From assembly GCF_000430685.1 (NCBI RefSeq), contig NZ_AUMM01000030.1, positions 1 to 49,017 on the forward strand: a stretch of 49,017 nt of DNA, written 5' to 3'. The translations under genes and the position numbers were made by a program. Under the pieces are notes generated by a model. The model did no database searches. It was not told the DNA's origin and worked only from the letters and a program-made list of their open reading frames with translations. Below are positions 35,398-43,959 of the stretch, one piece after another (position 1 is the first letter of the stretch; each line of letters opens with the position of its first letter). The stretch is from Tuberibacillus calidus DSM 17572 (GTDB lineage Bacteria > Bacillota > Bacilli > Bacillales > Sporolactobacillaceae).

Positions 35398-36092
35398 ATT
35401 GAATCTCCCGTTTTTCTTCGTCATTCGAAATGCTCTCCAATCCCGAAAAAAGCTCCATATCTATTATAAGCATTGTAGTTTATATATTATTATCGGAGGC
35501 TGTTGCGCATCAGCATAACCGCATTCGTTGTATTTTCGAATTCTTCGTCAGTAAAAAAAGTGTCTTTTTTTCAAGTTGCATATTGCGCTTGGCTTTCTTG
35601 CGGGATTTCGGCAATCTCAACCATCGAAAAACATGGATTTCTTTGTCATATCTATCCATAGTTTTTGTTCGCTTTATTGAACTAAAATTATAACAAAAGT
35701 ACCATTCACTTTGTAAACTGTCAACGCATTTTTATGATATATATCACAAAAACGAAGACAGCATGGGTAACAGTATGGCATCCGTTCAAAAACACATATA
35801 GGATGATTTCGTTCACGGAGCGACACACTTAACCCATCCATCTTTTACCTAATCTCTCCAATGTCGCGCGAGATGCTTCTTTCATTCTGGCTTTCGACAT
35901 GCTTTAAGAAAAATATTTTGATCATCCCTCTCCTCCGTTCTTCTTTGGCGACCAGCGTTTGTATTCCCGTTGACTTTTCTTAAAGTGGATGAGCCTAAAT
36001 CCCCCCAGTACAAGTACCTAAATCATTTGAAAACATATTCTAAATGAGAAATAGTCATTAACCCAGAAGTTTTGGAAAGGAAAGAGAAAACG
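35398..36092. other. Intergenic region between the phosphoesterase and the SsuA-like gene
   Basis: About 690 bases between divergent genes. A plus-strand open frame (35430-35693) lacks an SD and family features. The sequence is AT-rich and likely contains promoters for both neighbours, but I could not assign -35/-10 pairs or a riboswitch with confidence. Confidence 0.35.
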
Positions 36093-37076
36093 ATGAATCG
36101 TGCCGTCAAACGAATCGCACCTTTTTTGGCATTAGGTGTCCTTTTGCTTTTGGGCGGAGTCCTTACCGGCTGTGCCGCTAAATCCGAAGGAGCTTCGTCG
36201 AACAGTTCCTCTAAGGTCATTCGCATCGGTTACCAAAAAAATGACCCGTTCATGATTTTAAAAGAAAGAGGAACATTGGAAAAACGTTTGAAACCGATGG
36301 GCATGAAGGTGGAGTGGAACGAGTTTCAAGATGGCCCGGCCATGCTTGAGGCTTTAAATGCCGGTAGCATTGACGTCGGCAGAACGGGAAATTCTCCGCC
36401 CATTTTTGCTATATCCGCCGGGTCAGACCTGGTTTTTATCGCTGCGGGTAAATCAAAATATGAGGGTTCAGGGATTCTCGTTAAAGACAACTCTTCCATC
36501 AAAACACTGGCCGACCTCAAAGGCAAAAAAGTCGGATTTTCAAAAGGTTCCAGCTCCCATTATTTAATCATTAAAGCATTGAAAAAGGCGGGTTTAAAGT
36601 ACTCCGATATCACCCCGGCCTTTTTAAATCCCGGTGATGCTCGTGTGGCGTTTGAAAAAGGAGATATCGATGCTTGGGTAGTCTGGGATCCATTTACGGC
36701 CGATGCCGAAAATTCCATTGGTTGCCATCTTCTTGTCAATGGGAAGGGCATTACGACCGATCGCGATTTCTTCGTGGTTAATCCGGATTACGCGAAGAAG
36801 AATAAGAAACTGTTGAGGATCGTGATGGATGAAGTGCAAAAGTCATCGGATTGGACGAATACCCATCAAGAAGAAGCCGCCAAAATGATCGCTTCCATTA
36901 TAAAAATTGACGAATCATCTATGCTAAAAGCGATACAAAGAAGGGTTTACGGTGTTGATCCATTAACATCGGACATTATGAATGAAGAACAAGATATTGC
37001 GGATATGTTCTATGACATGAAAATTTTACCTAATAAGATCAACGTGAAAGACCGTGTCTTAAATGTCTATCATTAA
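36093..37076 (+). CDS. SsuA/TauA/NrtA-like ABC substrate-binding lipoprotein
   Basis: A 327-aa lipoprotein. The signal peptide ends LTGC (Cys near residue 27). The mature protein is an SBP_bac/NMT1-type binding domain with VIRIGYQKNDPFMILKERG, VGRTGNSPPIFAISAGSDL, LADLKGKKVGFSKGSSSHY and EKGDIDAWVVWDPF, the usual marks of aliphatic-sulfonate (SsuA) and related binders. I use ATG 36093, supported by GGAAAGGA upstream, rather than the TTG at 36072. It is the first of three closely spaced genes forming a complete ABC importer (A-C-B). Taurine, nitrate and thiamine-precursor binders are close relatives, so the ligand is uncertain. Confidence 0.8.
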   Translation: MNRAVKRIAPFLALGVLLLLGGVLTGCAAKSEGASSNSSSKVIRIGYQKNDPFMILKERGTLEKRLKPMGMKVEWNEFQDGPAMLEALNAGSIDVGRTGNSPPIFAISAGSDLVFIAAGKSKYEGSGILVKDNSSIKTLADLKGKKVGFSKGSSSHYLIIKALKKAGLKYSDITPAFLNPGDARVAFEKGDIDAWVVWDPFTADAENSIGCHLLVNGKGITTDRDFFVVNPDYAKKNKKLLRIVMDEVQKSSDWTNTHQEEAAKMIASIIKIDESSMLKAIQRRVYGVDPLTSDIMNEEQDIADMFYDMKILPNKINVKDRVLNVYH

Positions 37077-37100
37077 AACAACGGGAAAGGATGAAGGGAA

Positions 37101-37901
37101 GTGTTAAAGCGTATCAAACAAACGGCCATGAACCTCAGGCCATGGGCCATCCCCGTTTTGTTGTTAATGAGCTGGCAGCTCTTTACAAAATGGGGGTTGA
37201 TTTCAGCTAGAGTCCTTCCCGCGCCGACGGAAGTGTTGGCAGCTTTTATCGATCTATTAAAAACCGGTGAGTTGATCCACCACGTTTGGGTCAGCTTATG
37301 GCGGGCACTGACCGGGTTTGCCATCGGCGGAAGCATCGGGTTTATATTCGGATTACTCAATGGGCTTTTCCGGCCGGCGGAAATGACGTTTGATACATCG
37401 ATCCAAATGTTAAGAAATATCCCCCATCTCGCCCTTGTACCATTGGTCATTCTCTGGTTTGGCATTGGCGAAGAGGCGAAAATTTTTCTCGTCGCTGTCG
37501 CCGTGTTATTTCCCGTTTATTTAAATACGTTCCATGGAATTAAAAATGTGGATAAAGGGTTAATGGAAATGGGAAAAACCTATGGACTCAGCGGTTGGTC
37601 GTTGTTTTCACAAGTCATTTTCCCGGGCGCCCTTTCATCCATCCTTGTCGGCGTCCGTTACTCGCTCGGCGTCATGTGGATCACCCTCATTGTCGCTGAA
37701 ACGATTTCTTCCACTTCGGGCATCGGCTATATGGCGATGACAGCGAGAGAATTTTATCAGATGAATGTCATTGTGCTAGCCATCCTCATGTATGCCCTGC
37801 TCGGAAAGGTATCCGATATGATTGCGCGTTTTATGGAGCGAAAATGGCTTGTTTGGCATCCGAGCTATCAATTCGGCAATACCAGTGATAGGGGGAAATG
37901 A
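37101..37901 (+). CDS. ssuC: SsuC-like ABC transporter permease
   Basis: A 266-aa permease with six predicted helices and the binding-protein-dependent EAA-type loop (MGKTYGLSGWSLFSQVIFPG). The N-terminal RVLPAPTEVLAAFIDLLKTGEL is typical of SsuC/TauC/NrtB permeases. The start is a GTG at 37101, with AAGGGAA upstream, 25 bases after the binding-protein gene. The stop overlaps the ATPase start (ATGA). The lack of a desulfonating oxygenase nearby leaves the ligand open. Confidence 0.85.
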   Translation: MLKRIKQTAMNLRPWAIPVLLLMSWQLFTKWGLISARVLPAPTEVLAAFIDLLKTGELIHHVWVSLWRALTGFAIGGSIGFIFGLLNGLFRPAEMTFDTSIQMLRNIPHLALVPLVILWFGIGEEAKIFLVAVAVLFPVYLNTFHGIKNVDKGLMEMGKTYGLSGWSLFSQVIFPGALSSILVGVRYSLGVMWITLIVAETISSTSGIGYMAMTAREFYQMNVIVLAILMYALLGKVSDMIARFMERKWLVWHPSYQFGNTSDRGK

Positions 37902-38662
37902 TGGTGAAAACAAATACAGCCCATTTACAAATGTCTGGCATCGAAAAACGCTTTGGCAGCATAAAAGTCCTTAAAGGATTGGACCTAACGATTCATGAAG
38001 GCGAATTTGTGGCGGTCGTCGGCAAAAGCGGTTGCGGCAAAAGCACGTTGTTGCGCTTAATTGCAGGCCTCGACAAGCCAAGCTCGGGAACGATTTTTGT
38101 CGCGGGTGAACCTTTAACTACCCTCAATCGCGAGGCCCGCATTGTTTTTCAAGATGGGAGACTTTTGCCTTGGAAACGGGTGTTGGATAATGTCATTTTA
38201 GGACTTGGAAAAAGCGCCAAAGATGAAGCAATGAAGGTATTGGAAGACGTCGGGTTAGTCGAACGCACGGAGGAATGGCCCGGGAAACTGTCCGGAGGCC
38301 AGAAGCAGCGCGTCGCTCTTGCCCGCGCGCTGATGCATAAACCGAAAATCCTTCTCCTTGATGAACCTCTGGGAGCTTTAGACGCTTTAACCCGTATGGA
38401 AATGCAAAAATTAATGGAGCGCCTGTGGCTTAAACACCAATTCACGACCCTTCTCGTCACGCACGATGTCGAGGAAGCGGTACTACTTGCCGACCGCGTC
38501 GTTCTTATTAAGGATGGAAAAATTGACTCCGATGTTCGCGTCCCGCTAAAAAGGCCCCGACATAAAAACCAAATCGGCTTTGGCGCGATCGTGGAACATA
38601 TCTTACAACAAATTTTAGAGAAAAAATCAGAGAAGACTTCAGCATCATTAGGGTATGTATGA
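37898..38662 (+). CDS. ssuB: SsuB-like ABC transporter ATP-binding protein
   Basis: A 254-aa ATPase with a full set of motifs: Walker A VGKSGCGKST (~41-50), Q-loop VFQDGRLLPW, signature LSGGQKQR, Walker B ILLLDEPLGALD and H-loop VTHDVEEAVLLADRV. FQD-RLLPW is characteristic of the SsuB/TauB/NrtD group. The ATG overlaps the permease stop by 4 bases (two adjacent ATGs; GGGGG upstream). The gene is followed by the tandem hairpin repeat array, whose first hairpin may help end transcription. Confidence 0.88.
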   Translation: MMVKTNTAHLQMSGIEKRFGSIKVLKGLDLTIHEGEFVAVVGKSGCGKSTLLRLIAGLDKPSSGTIFVAGEPLTTLNREARIVFQDGRLLPWKRVLDNVILGLGKSAKDEAMKVLEDVGLVERTEEWPGKLSGGQKQRVALARALMHKPKILLLDEPLGALDALTRMEMQKLMERLWLKHQFTTLLVTHDVEEAVLLADRVVLIKDGKIDSDVRVPLKRPRHKNQIGFGAIVEHILQQILEKKSEKTSASLGYV

Positions 38663-38689
38663 ATCCGGAAAGTTTTAGAAAACCCGGTT

Positions 38690-38905
38690 CTGTTAAGGAA
38701 AACTTGGCTCTGCCAAGCCTTTAGGGTGAAGGCAGAGCCTGAGTTGTCCTTATACTGGCCCGATAATAAGCCATTGCAAGCCTTTAGGACGAAGGCAGAC
38801 CCTGAGTTGTCCTTTTTTGGCTCAATAAAAAGCCATTGCAAACTTTTTGGATGTTGGCAGAGCTCGAGGAGTACTTCAGCTGACAAGCCCTTTGGACGGT
38901 GGCAG
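38690..38905 (+). repeat. Dispersed hairpin repeat, about three tandem units
   Basis: Units with a 62-63-base period. Unit 1 forms a 9-bp stem, GGCTCTGCC at 38706 with GGCAGAGCC at 38731. Units 2 and 3 contain AAGCCATTGCAAGCCTTTAG or a variant, and GAGTTGTCCTT or a decayed form. The rest of the gap to the YitT gene shows no gene. Confidence 0.8.
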
Positions 38906-39032
38906 AGAAACTAACCTAAAAAATGATTTCATTAACGGTAAGAGACACCCGGCTGACGCATCCGGTCATGCTCCCTGACTTTACAGCATATAAATACAAT
39001 ATCAATTTGGACATGTTCCAAGGGATGATGAT

Positions 39033-39659
39033 ATGCCGCCTTTTACCTACGGGTTAAAAAAAATGTCTTGGGTCATGATTGGATCTTTCATACAAGGCAT
39101 CGGCATGGGGGAATTTCTTTTTCCTCATGATATTCCCTCCGGTGGCGCCGGAGGGCTTACTGTTTTATTCCATTATCTTTTTCATATTCCGACCGGCATT
39201 GCGCTTTGGCTTTTGAATACATCCATGCTCCTTATCGGGCTCCGATATCTCGGATTATCGAATGTGCTCGGAACTTTGGCAGGATTTTCTGTGACGTCGG
39301 CAACCGTTTATTTTTTTGAAACGAATGTGGCCATGCCTTCGACCAACGAATGGATCGACCTCGTCTGCGGATCGGTCCTGTTAGGAACGGGGATTGCGCT
39401 TTTGCTCCGAAACGGTGTTTCAAACGGTGGGATTGGCGTCATCGCGTTAATTCTTTCCCGAAAGAAAAACATCGACCCCGGAAAACCGTTATTTTGGATT
39501 AACGCTTCCATTTTTGTTCTGACCGCCTATATCATCGAGTGGAAAATCATTATCCTAGCCATTTGCAGTCAATGGATTTCCACGCGCATCGTGGGTTACC
39601 TTTTTCAGTTAGAGCGCCCACACCTAACCACCTTCAAACCACAGTGGCGAAAAAAATAA
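39033..39659 (+). CDS. YitT family membrane protein
   Basis: A 208-aa membrane protein with five to six helices. Its start (GSFIQGIGMGEFLFPHDIPSGG) and following PTGIALWLLNTSMLLIGLRYLG and GGIGVIALILSRK segments are typical of the YitT/DUF161 family. Most members carry a C-terminal DUF2179 domain of about 80 residues, which is absent here. Function is unknown; members are common in Bacillales. The SD is weak (AAGG, 9 bases). The region in front is the hairpin repeat, so its promoter is not obvious. Confidence 0.8.
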   Translation: MPPFTYGLKKMSWVMIGSFIQGIGMGEFLFPHDIPSGGAGGLTVLFHYLFHIPTGIALWLLNTSMLLIGLRYLGLSNVLGTLAGFSVTSATVYFFETNVAMPSTNEWIDLVCGSVLLGTGIALLLRNGVSNGGIGVIALILSRKKNIDPGKPLFWINASIFVLTAYIIEWKIIILAICSQWISTRIVGYLFQLERPHLTTFKPQWRKK

Positions 39660-39766
39660 CGGTCAATACCTGACAGTGGAAAAACATCACGTCATCAGAA
39701 AAAGCGTATACAGGGACCATTGAAAATCACGCTAGGCGCATGGTCAACGGAAAATGGAAAAGGCGT

Positions 39767-41023
39767 TCAGCCTTGGCCAATGGGTCGAAGCGGGGGTATG
39801 TTTTTCCTTTCTGTCCTTTTTTCCGGTTCGCTTTGTTTAATGCGAATAAGAAAGAAAGCCAAAATCCCACAGACAAGCGTTAAACCCGCGATCGATAAAA
39901 ACATCCCTTTTACCGACCAATCCATTAATTTGCCAAAAACCGGCGGACCGATGGCGACACCTAGGAAGCGAACGGAACTGTAAAGCGATGTGACAAACCC
40001 CCGCCGTTCTTTTCCGACCGCATTCGTGATAAAACTGTTTAAACATGGTAGAACGAGACCCGTGCCCACACTGCTCGGAACGAGGACGGAAAGAAATAAG
40101 ACAAGCCCGCTGACAAACGCCAATATGCCATAAGAGATTGTCATAAAGACGAGCCCTGTGACGATACACTTTTTCATGCGTGCTTGATTTTTTCCTATTT
40201 TACTTCCGGTAAGGTAGGATGTTGTGCACATCACTAATAGCGGAATAGCAAGAATCAGACCTTTTTTTACCCCATCAATGTGATAATATTTTTCCAATAC
40301 GTCGGAAAGATAAAATAAAATCCCAAATAGTGTAAAAAGGCACACGGCTCCCGCCAAATAGGCCGTCAAAAGCCATCGCCCTTCCTTCTTAAATACCCCC
40401 GCTATACCTGTGACATACTGTCTGAGTGACGGCGGTTCTTTCTTTTTGGCTTTTTCTTTGATAAAAAGCCATGTCAGGAAAATCGAGATCGCGCAAAAGA
40501 CAGGGAAAACGAAAAAAGCCGCATACCAAACAATTAAAGCCATAAGCGACCCGATAATTGGAGAAAGCACTTTTCCAAACCCATTTGAAGCTTCCACGAT
40601 CCCTAATACTTTACTTTCTTGAGCTTTATCAAAAAGATCGCCGGTCAATGCCATGGCGATAGATGCTGTTCCGGCTGCGCCGATCCCTTGCAATGTCCGC
40701 CCGATTAAAATCCAAACAAAAGCCGCAGAAAACCAAGCGGCGGCAAGTCCAGCTAAGATGCCGCCAATACCATATAAAAATAATGACGGAAGAATAATGA
40801 GTTTTCTTGAAAACCGATCGGATAAATAACCAAGAATGGGAATGAATACGGCTGCCACGATGGAGAACACGGTAATGGTTAAACTTACCTGGAATTGGGT
40901 CAAATCCAGTTTGGCCTTCATTGTCGGTAGAATCGGGATCAGCATCGAATTGCCTAACGTCATGATCAGCGGAATCGATCCAATCGCCGCCACCGTCATC
41001 GCTGTATTTTGTTTACCGGCCAT
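39767..41023 (-). CDS. MFS transporter (DHA-type efflux)
   Basis: A 418-aa major facilitator with 12 predicted helices. Helix 1-3 contains [17 protein letters not shown] and the loop motif [10 protein letters not shown] (motif A). The central loop motif is [16 protein letters not shown], followed by the C-half repeats. This layout is that of drug:proton antiporters. A GGAAGGAG site lies 11 bases before the ATG at 41023. It is transcribed towards the YitT gene, convergent, with no strong terminator recognised between them. The exported compound is unknown. Confidence 0.85.
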   Translation of the reverse strand: MAGKQNTAMTVAAIGSIPLIMTLGNSMLIPILPTMKAKLDLTQFQVSLTITVFSIVAAVFIPILGYLSDRFSRKLIILPSLFLYGIGGILAGLAAAWFSAAFVWILIGRTLQGIGAAGTASIAMALTGDLFDKAQESKVLGIVEASNGFGKVLSPIIGSLMALIVWYAAFFVFPVFCAISIFLTWLFIKEKAKKKEPPSLRQYVTGIAGVFKKEGRWLLTAYLAGAVCLFTLFGILFYLSDVLEKYYHIDGVKKGLILAIPLLVMCTTSYLTGSKIGKNQARMKKCIVTGLVFMTISYGILAFVSGLVLFLSVLVPSSVGTGLVLPCLNSFITNAVGKERRGFVTSLYSSVRFLGVAIGPPVFGKLMDWSVKGMFLSIAGLTLVCGILAFFLIRIKQSEPEKRTERKNIPPLRPIGQG

Positions 41024-41224
41024 GACCGTTCATGCTCCTTCCAAGGATAAAAAATCTTCATTCCTTGTGTAGAATAACCGAAACCGCGGCATTTATTCCT
41101 GCATGCATGAATATTAGGGGTTAAAAAGACTGGATGCTTCCACTCCTTTCCCCTGCGGCTCGTCCTATTTATTTTTTTCCCGCATATAATGACAAAAGAG
41201 ATGTTTAGCGCGGAGGCGATTTTT

Positions 41225-41500
41225 TTGTTTCACTTATTCGACAAGGCAATTATTGGCATGTCCTTATTGCGGTTTTTATCGGGAATGATTGAAGTGACGG
41301 TTGCGATTCTTTTTTTAAAACTCAATGATGTCGGAAAAGCGCTCATTCTCAACAGTTCTTTGGCACTCGTCGGTCCGATGATCTTAATAGCCACTACTGC
41401 CATCGGTTTGTTTGGCATTGCCGAAAAAGTTTCAATGACGCGAATCGCCATGATTTTTACCGGTGTGATCCTTATTATTTTGGGGGTTAAAGGGAGATGA
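41225..41500 (+). CDS. yqhV: YqhV family protein (DUF2619)
   Basis: A 91-aa protein with three predicted helices, matching YqhV: a short N-terminus, then IIGMSLLRFLSGMIEVTVAILFL, NSSLALVGPMILIATTAIGL and IAMIFTGVILIILGVKG. I chose a TTG start at 41225 because GGAGG lies 8 bases upstream and gives the family length; the frame is open 12 codons earlier but without an SD. Function is unknown; in Bacillus the gene is near sporulation genes, but that context is absent here. Confidence 0.75.
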   Translation: MFHLFDKAIIGMSLLRFLSGMIEVTVAILFLKLNDVGKALILNSSLALVGPMILIATTAIGLFGIAEKVSMTRIAMIFTGVILIILGVKGR

Positions 41501-41693
41501 CGGTCTTTTTTACCTAAAACAGCCATTTCTCCTTAGCCGTTGATGAATGGTTATATTGTACGTATTAAATGGGGGAACTCTTCTCTTTTCATGTTTTAAT
41601 GCTTTGATGTCTTTAAGTTGGTGTGGAGCCTCATTATGAGCATAAACATTTAGAAAAACTGATTTTGAGATAAAATGGAATAGAGGTGATTCC

Positions 41694-42704
41694 ATGTTGC
41701 GCTTAAGTGTGTTGGACCAGTCCCCTATTCCCGAAGGAAAAACAGCGGTGGAGGCCCTCGCTTTTACCGGTCGGCTTGCTGAGGAGACGGAAAAACTCGG
41801 CTACCACCGTTTTTGGGTAGCAGAACACCATTTTTCCGAAAACTTGGCGGGGGCAAGCCCTGAAGTATTAATCAGTCATTTGGCAGCGAGAACATCAACG
41901 ATTCGCATCGGCAGCGGCGGCGTCATGCTACCGCATTATAGTGCCTACAAAGTGGCAGAAAATTTTCGCGTTCTCGAAGCCCTTTATCCCAATCGGATTG
42001 ACTTAGGCATTGGCCGAGCGCCTGGCGGCATGCCGCTGTCCACTCGGGCACTGCAAGAGGGACATTTTCATGAAGGAGATCCTTTTCCCACGCAGATTGA
42101 AGATCTTGTAACATATTTGTACGACCTCGCCGATGATCAACATCGTTTTCCCGGCCTGCGGGCTACTCCGATCATTGAGACCGCCCCGGAATTATGGCTG
42201 CTCGGTTCTAGCGGGGCTAGCGCCATGCTCGCTGCTTATCATGGTGCAGGTTATGCCTTTGCTCATTTTATTAATGGAAACGGCGGTGAAGAAGCTACCC
42301 GCCTATATAAAAGTCGCTTTCGGTCAACAATCGCTGGTTCAGCACCGCATATCATTGTCGCTGTGTTTGTCGTTTGCGCGGAGACCGATGAAGAAGCGGA
42401 ACGTTTAGCGTCGAGTCTGGACCTTTCTCTCTTGCTTCTTGAAAAAGGAAGCCCAGCAAAAGGCACGCCGTCTGTTGAACAGGCTTTACAATATCCGTAC
42501 ACGGACTACGACCGTTTTCGTATCTATGAGAATCGCAAACGGATGATTGTCGGCAGCCCTCAGAAGGTTAAAGAACAAATTGAAACGATGTGCCGCGCCT
42601 ACGATGCGGATGAATGCATGATCGTCACGATTACATATGATTTCGAGGCGAAATTAACCTCTTATCGCTTGATTGCTGAGGCGTTTGGTTTGAAAAGCGA
42701 ATAA
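41694..42704 (+). CDS. LLM-class flavin-dependent oxidoreductase
   Basis: A 336-aa luciferase-like monooxygenase (TIM-barrel). The N-terminus LSVLDQSPIPEGKTAVEALA and RFWVAEHHFSENLAGASPE, then GSGGVMLPHYSAYKVAENFR and IDLGIGRAPGGMPLS, are hallmarks of the bacterial MsnO8/YtmO-like subgroup that uses FMNH2 from a partner reductase. No reductase is adjacent. SD AGAGGTGATTCC precedes the ATG. The substrate is unknown; such enzymes oxidise sulfonates, aldehydes or other small compounds. It could work with the SsuACB-like importer 3 kb away, but they are separate transcription units. Confidence 0.85.
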   Translation: MLRLSVLDQSPIPEGKTAVEALAFTGRLAEETEKLGYHRFWVAEHHFSENLAGASPEVLISHLAARTSTIRIGSGGVMLPHYSAYKVAENFRVLEALYPNRIDLGIGRAPGGMPLSTRALQEGHFHEGDPFPTQIEDLVTYLYDLADDQHRFPGLRATPIIETAPELWLLGSSGASAMLAAYHGAGYAFAHFINGNGGEEATRLYKSRFRSTIAGSAPHIIVAVFVVCAETDEEAERLASSLDLSLLLLEKGSPAKGTPSVEQALQYPYTDYDRFRIYENRKRMIVGSPQKVKEQIETMCRAYDADECMIVTITYDFEAKLTSYRLIAEAFGLKSE

Positions 42705-42797
42705 GGATTAAGGTCGTGATTGGCGATCATGATCATGACGCTACGATAGATATGGATTGAATAAAAAATAAAAAGATAATGGTAAAGAGGTGCCATA

Positions 42798-42977
42798 ATG
42801 GATAAGAAACAAATTGAAGAAAGAATTGCGGAATTAAAAGCGGATTACATCAGGCTCCAGGGAGACTTAGAAAAAATTGAATCGCTCGGCAAGAACGTTG
42901 CCCCAACCGAAAGGCAGCTCGCCGCGATTGAAGAGGAACTCCGAACCCTTCGCAAACAGTTGGCGGAGTTAAAATAG
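42798..42977 (+). CDS. SE1832 family small protein
   Basis: A 59-aa acidic/basic helical protein: DKKQIEERIAELKADYIRLQ, then DLEKIESLGKN, then APTERQLAAIEEELRTLRKQ and LAELK. The length, two helices separated by a short turn and composition match the SE1832 family of small Bacillales proteins. SD AAAGAGGTG precedes the ATG, and a terminator follows 10 bases after the stop. Function is unknown; it probably forms a helical hairpin or coiled coil. Confidence 0.75.
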   Translation: MDKKQIEERIAELKADYIRLQGDLEKIESLGKNVAPTERQLAAIEEELRTLRKQLAELK

Positions 42978-42986
42978 TATATGGAG

Positions 42987-43013
42987 AAGCCCTGTTCATT
43001 CTGGACAGGGCTT
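42987..43013. terminator. Bidirectional terminator
   Basis: AAGCCCTGT / ACAGGGCTT perfect 9-bp stem with a 9-base loop, between two convergent genes (SE1832 and PrpB). Confidence 0.8.
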
Positions 43014-43024
43014 AACCTTTTGTA

Positions 43025-43945
43025 TCAGTCTTTACCGATTACCGGTAAAACTGTTTTTGCAATTTTATTATCCAACGCTTCATAAGAATAATATCCGATA
43101 GTATGATAAAGTTCTTCCCTGGACTGCATGTGATTCAAATAGTCTTTTTGTGTGCCTTTAGTCATAATTTCTTGAAAAACGCGCTCATAAGCTTTTGCTG
43201 CAACCCTTAAGGACGTGACTGGGTAAATGACCATTTTATACCCCATCGCTTGAAATTCTTCCGCCGAATAATACGGAGTTTTACCAAACTCTGTCATGTT
43301 CGCTAACAGTGGCACGTTGACGGCTCTTTTTACAGCTTTAAATTCCGTTTCGTTGATTAGGGCTTCCGGGAAAATGACATCCGCCCCAGCTTTAACATAA
43401 CTTGTTATTCTTTCAATCGCTTGGTCCAGCCCTTCGACCGATCTGGCATCGGTTCGGGCTACGATGATCAATGTCGGTGCTACTTCTCGGATCGCTTGAA
43501 TTTTTTGGACCATTTCAGCTGGAGAAATTAATTGTTTTCCATTTAAGTGACCGCATTTTTTTGGTAATTGCTGGTCTTCAATCTGAACAGCAGCCACCCG
43601 TGCTTCGACCATTTCCTTCGCTGTGCGAACAACATTAAGCACACCGCCGAATCCAGTATCAATATCCACCAAAAGAGGAAGATTTGTCGCCCTAATAATA
43701 TCTCGGGCCCTCTCAGCCACTTCTTCCGAGTGAATCATACCTAGGTCCGGAAGTCCCCGACTCGCCGTATACGCTGCACCCGAAAGGTAAAGTGCTTCAA
43801 AACCAACCTGTTTAGCAATAAGACCCGCCATAGGGTCATGGGCTCCGGGAATTTTTAGAATTTCTGATCTTTTAATCAGTGAATGAAAACGCTCCGCAAG
43901 TTCAACTTGAGTTGCGTCCTTCTCAAGGATCCATGTCATTTTCAT
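43025..43945 (-). CDS. prpB: 2-methylisocitrate lyase PrpB
   Basis: A 306-aa enzyme of the isocitrate lyase/PEP mutase superfamily. It carries the KKCGH active-site motif (129-133; catalytic Cys131) and metal-site DIDTGFG (94-100), plus AYTASRGLPDLGM, which fits methylisocitrate lyases. The reaction splits 2-methylisocitrate into succinate and pyruvate. It is the last gene of the tctC-tctB-tctA-prpD-prpB cluster, 14 bases after prpD. The closely related carboxyphosphonoenolpyruvate or oxaloacetate lyases are less likely given the PrpD neighbour. Confidence 0.85.
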   Translation of the reverse strand: MKMTWILEKDATQVELAERFHSLIKRSEILKIPGAHDPMAGLIAKQVGFEALYLSGAAYTASRGLPDLGMIHSEEVAERARDIIRATNLPLLVDIDTGFGGVLNVVRTAKEMVEARVAAVQIEDQQLPKKCGHLNGKQLISPAEMVQKIQAIREVAPTLIIVARTDARSVEGLDQAIERITSYVKAGADVIFPEALINETEFKAVKRAVNVPLLANMTEFGKTPYYSAEEFQAMGYKMVIYPVTSLRVAAKAYERVFQEIMTKGTQKDYLNHMQSREELYHTIGYYSYEALDNKIAKTVLPVIGKD

Positions 43946-43959
43946 TTTCCCCCATTTAA

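Noticed and set aside
35430-35693. 87-aa plus-strand open frame between the phosphoesterase and the SsuA-like gene
   Set aside because: No SD, odd composition and no recognisable domain; likely chance in AT-rich sequence.
35700-36092. Possible S-box riboswitch or sulfur regulator site before the SsuA-like gene
   Set aside because: I looked for a leader terminator and S-box core and saw neither; a weak TTCT-AGAA dyad near 36039 is not sufficient.
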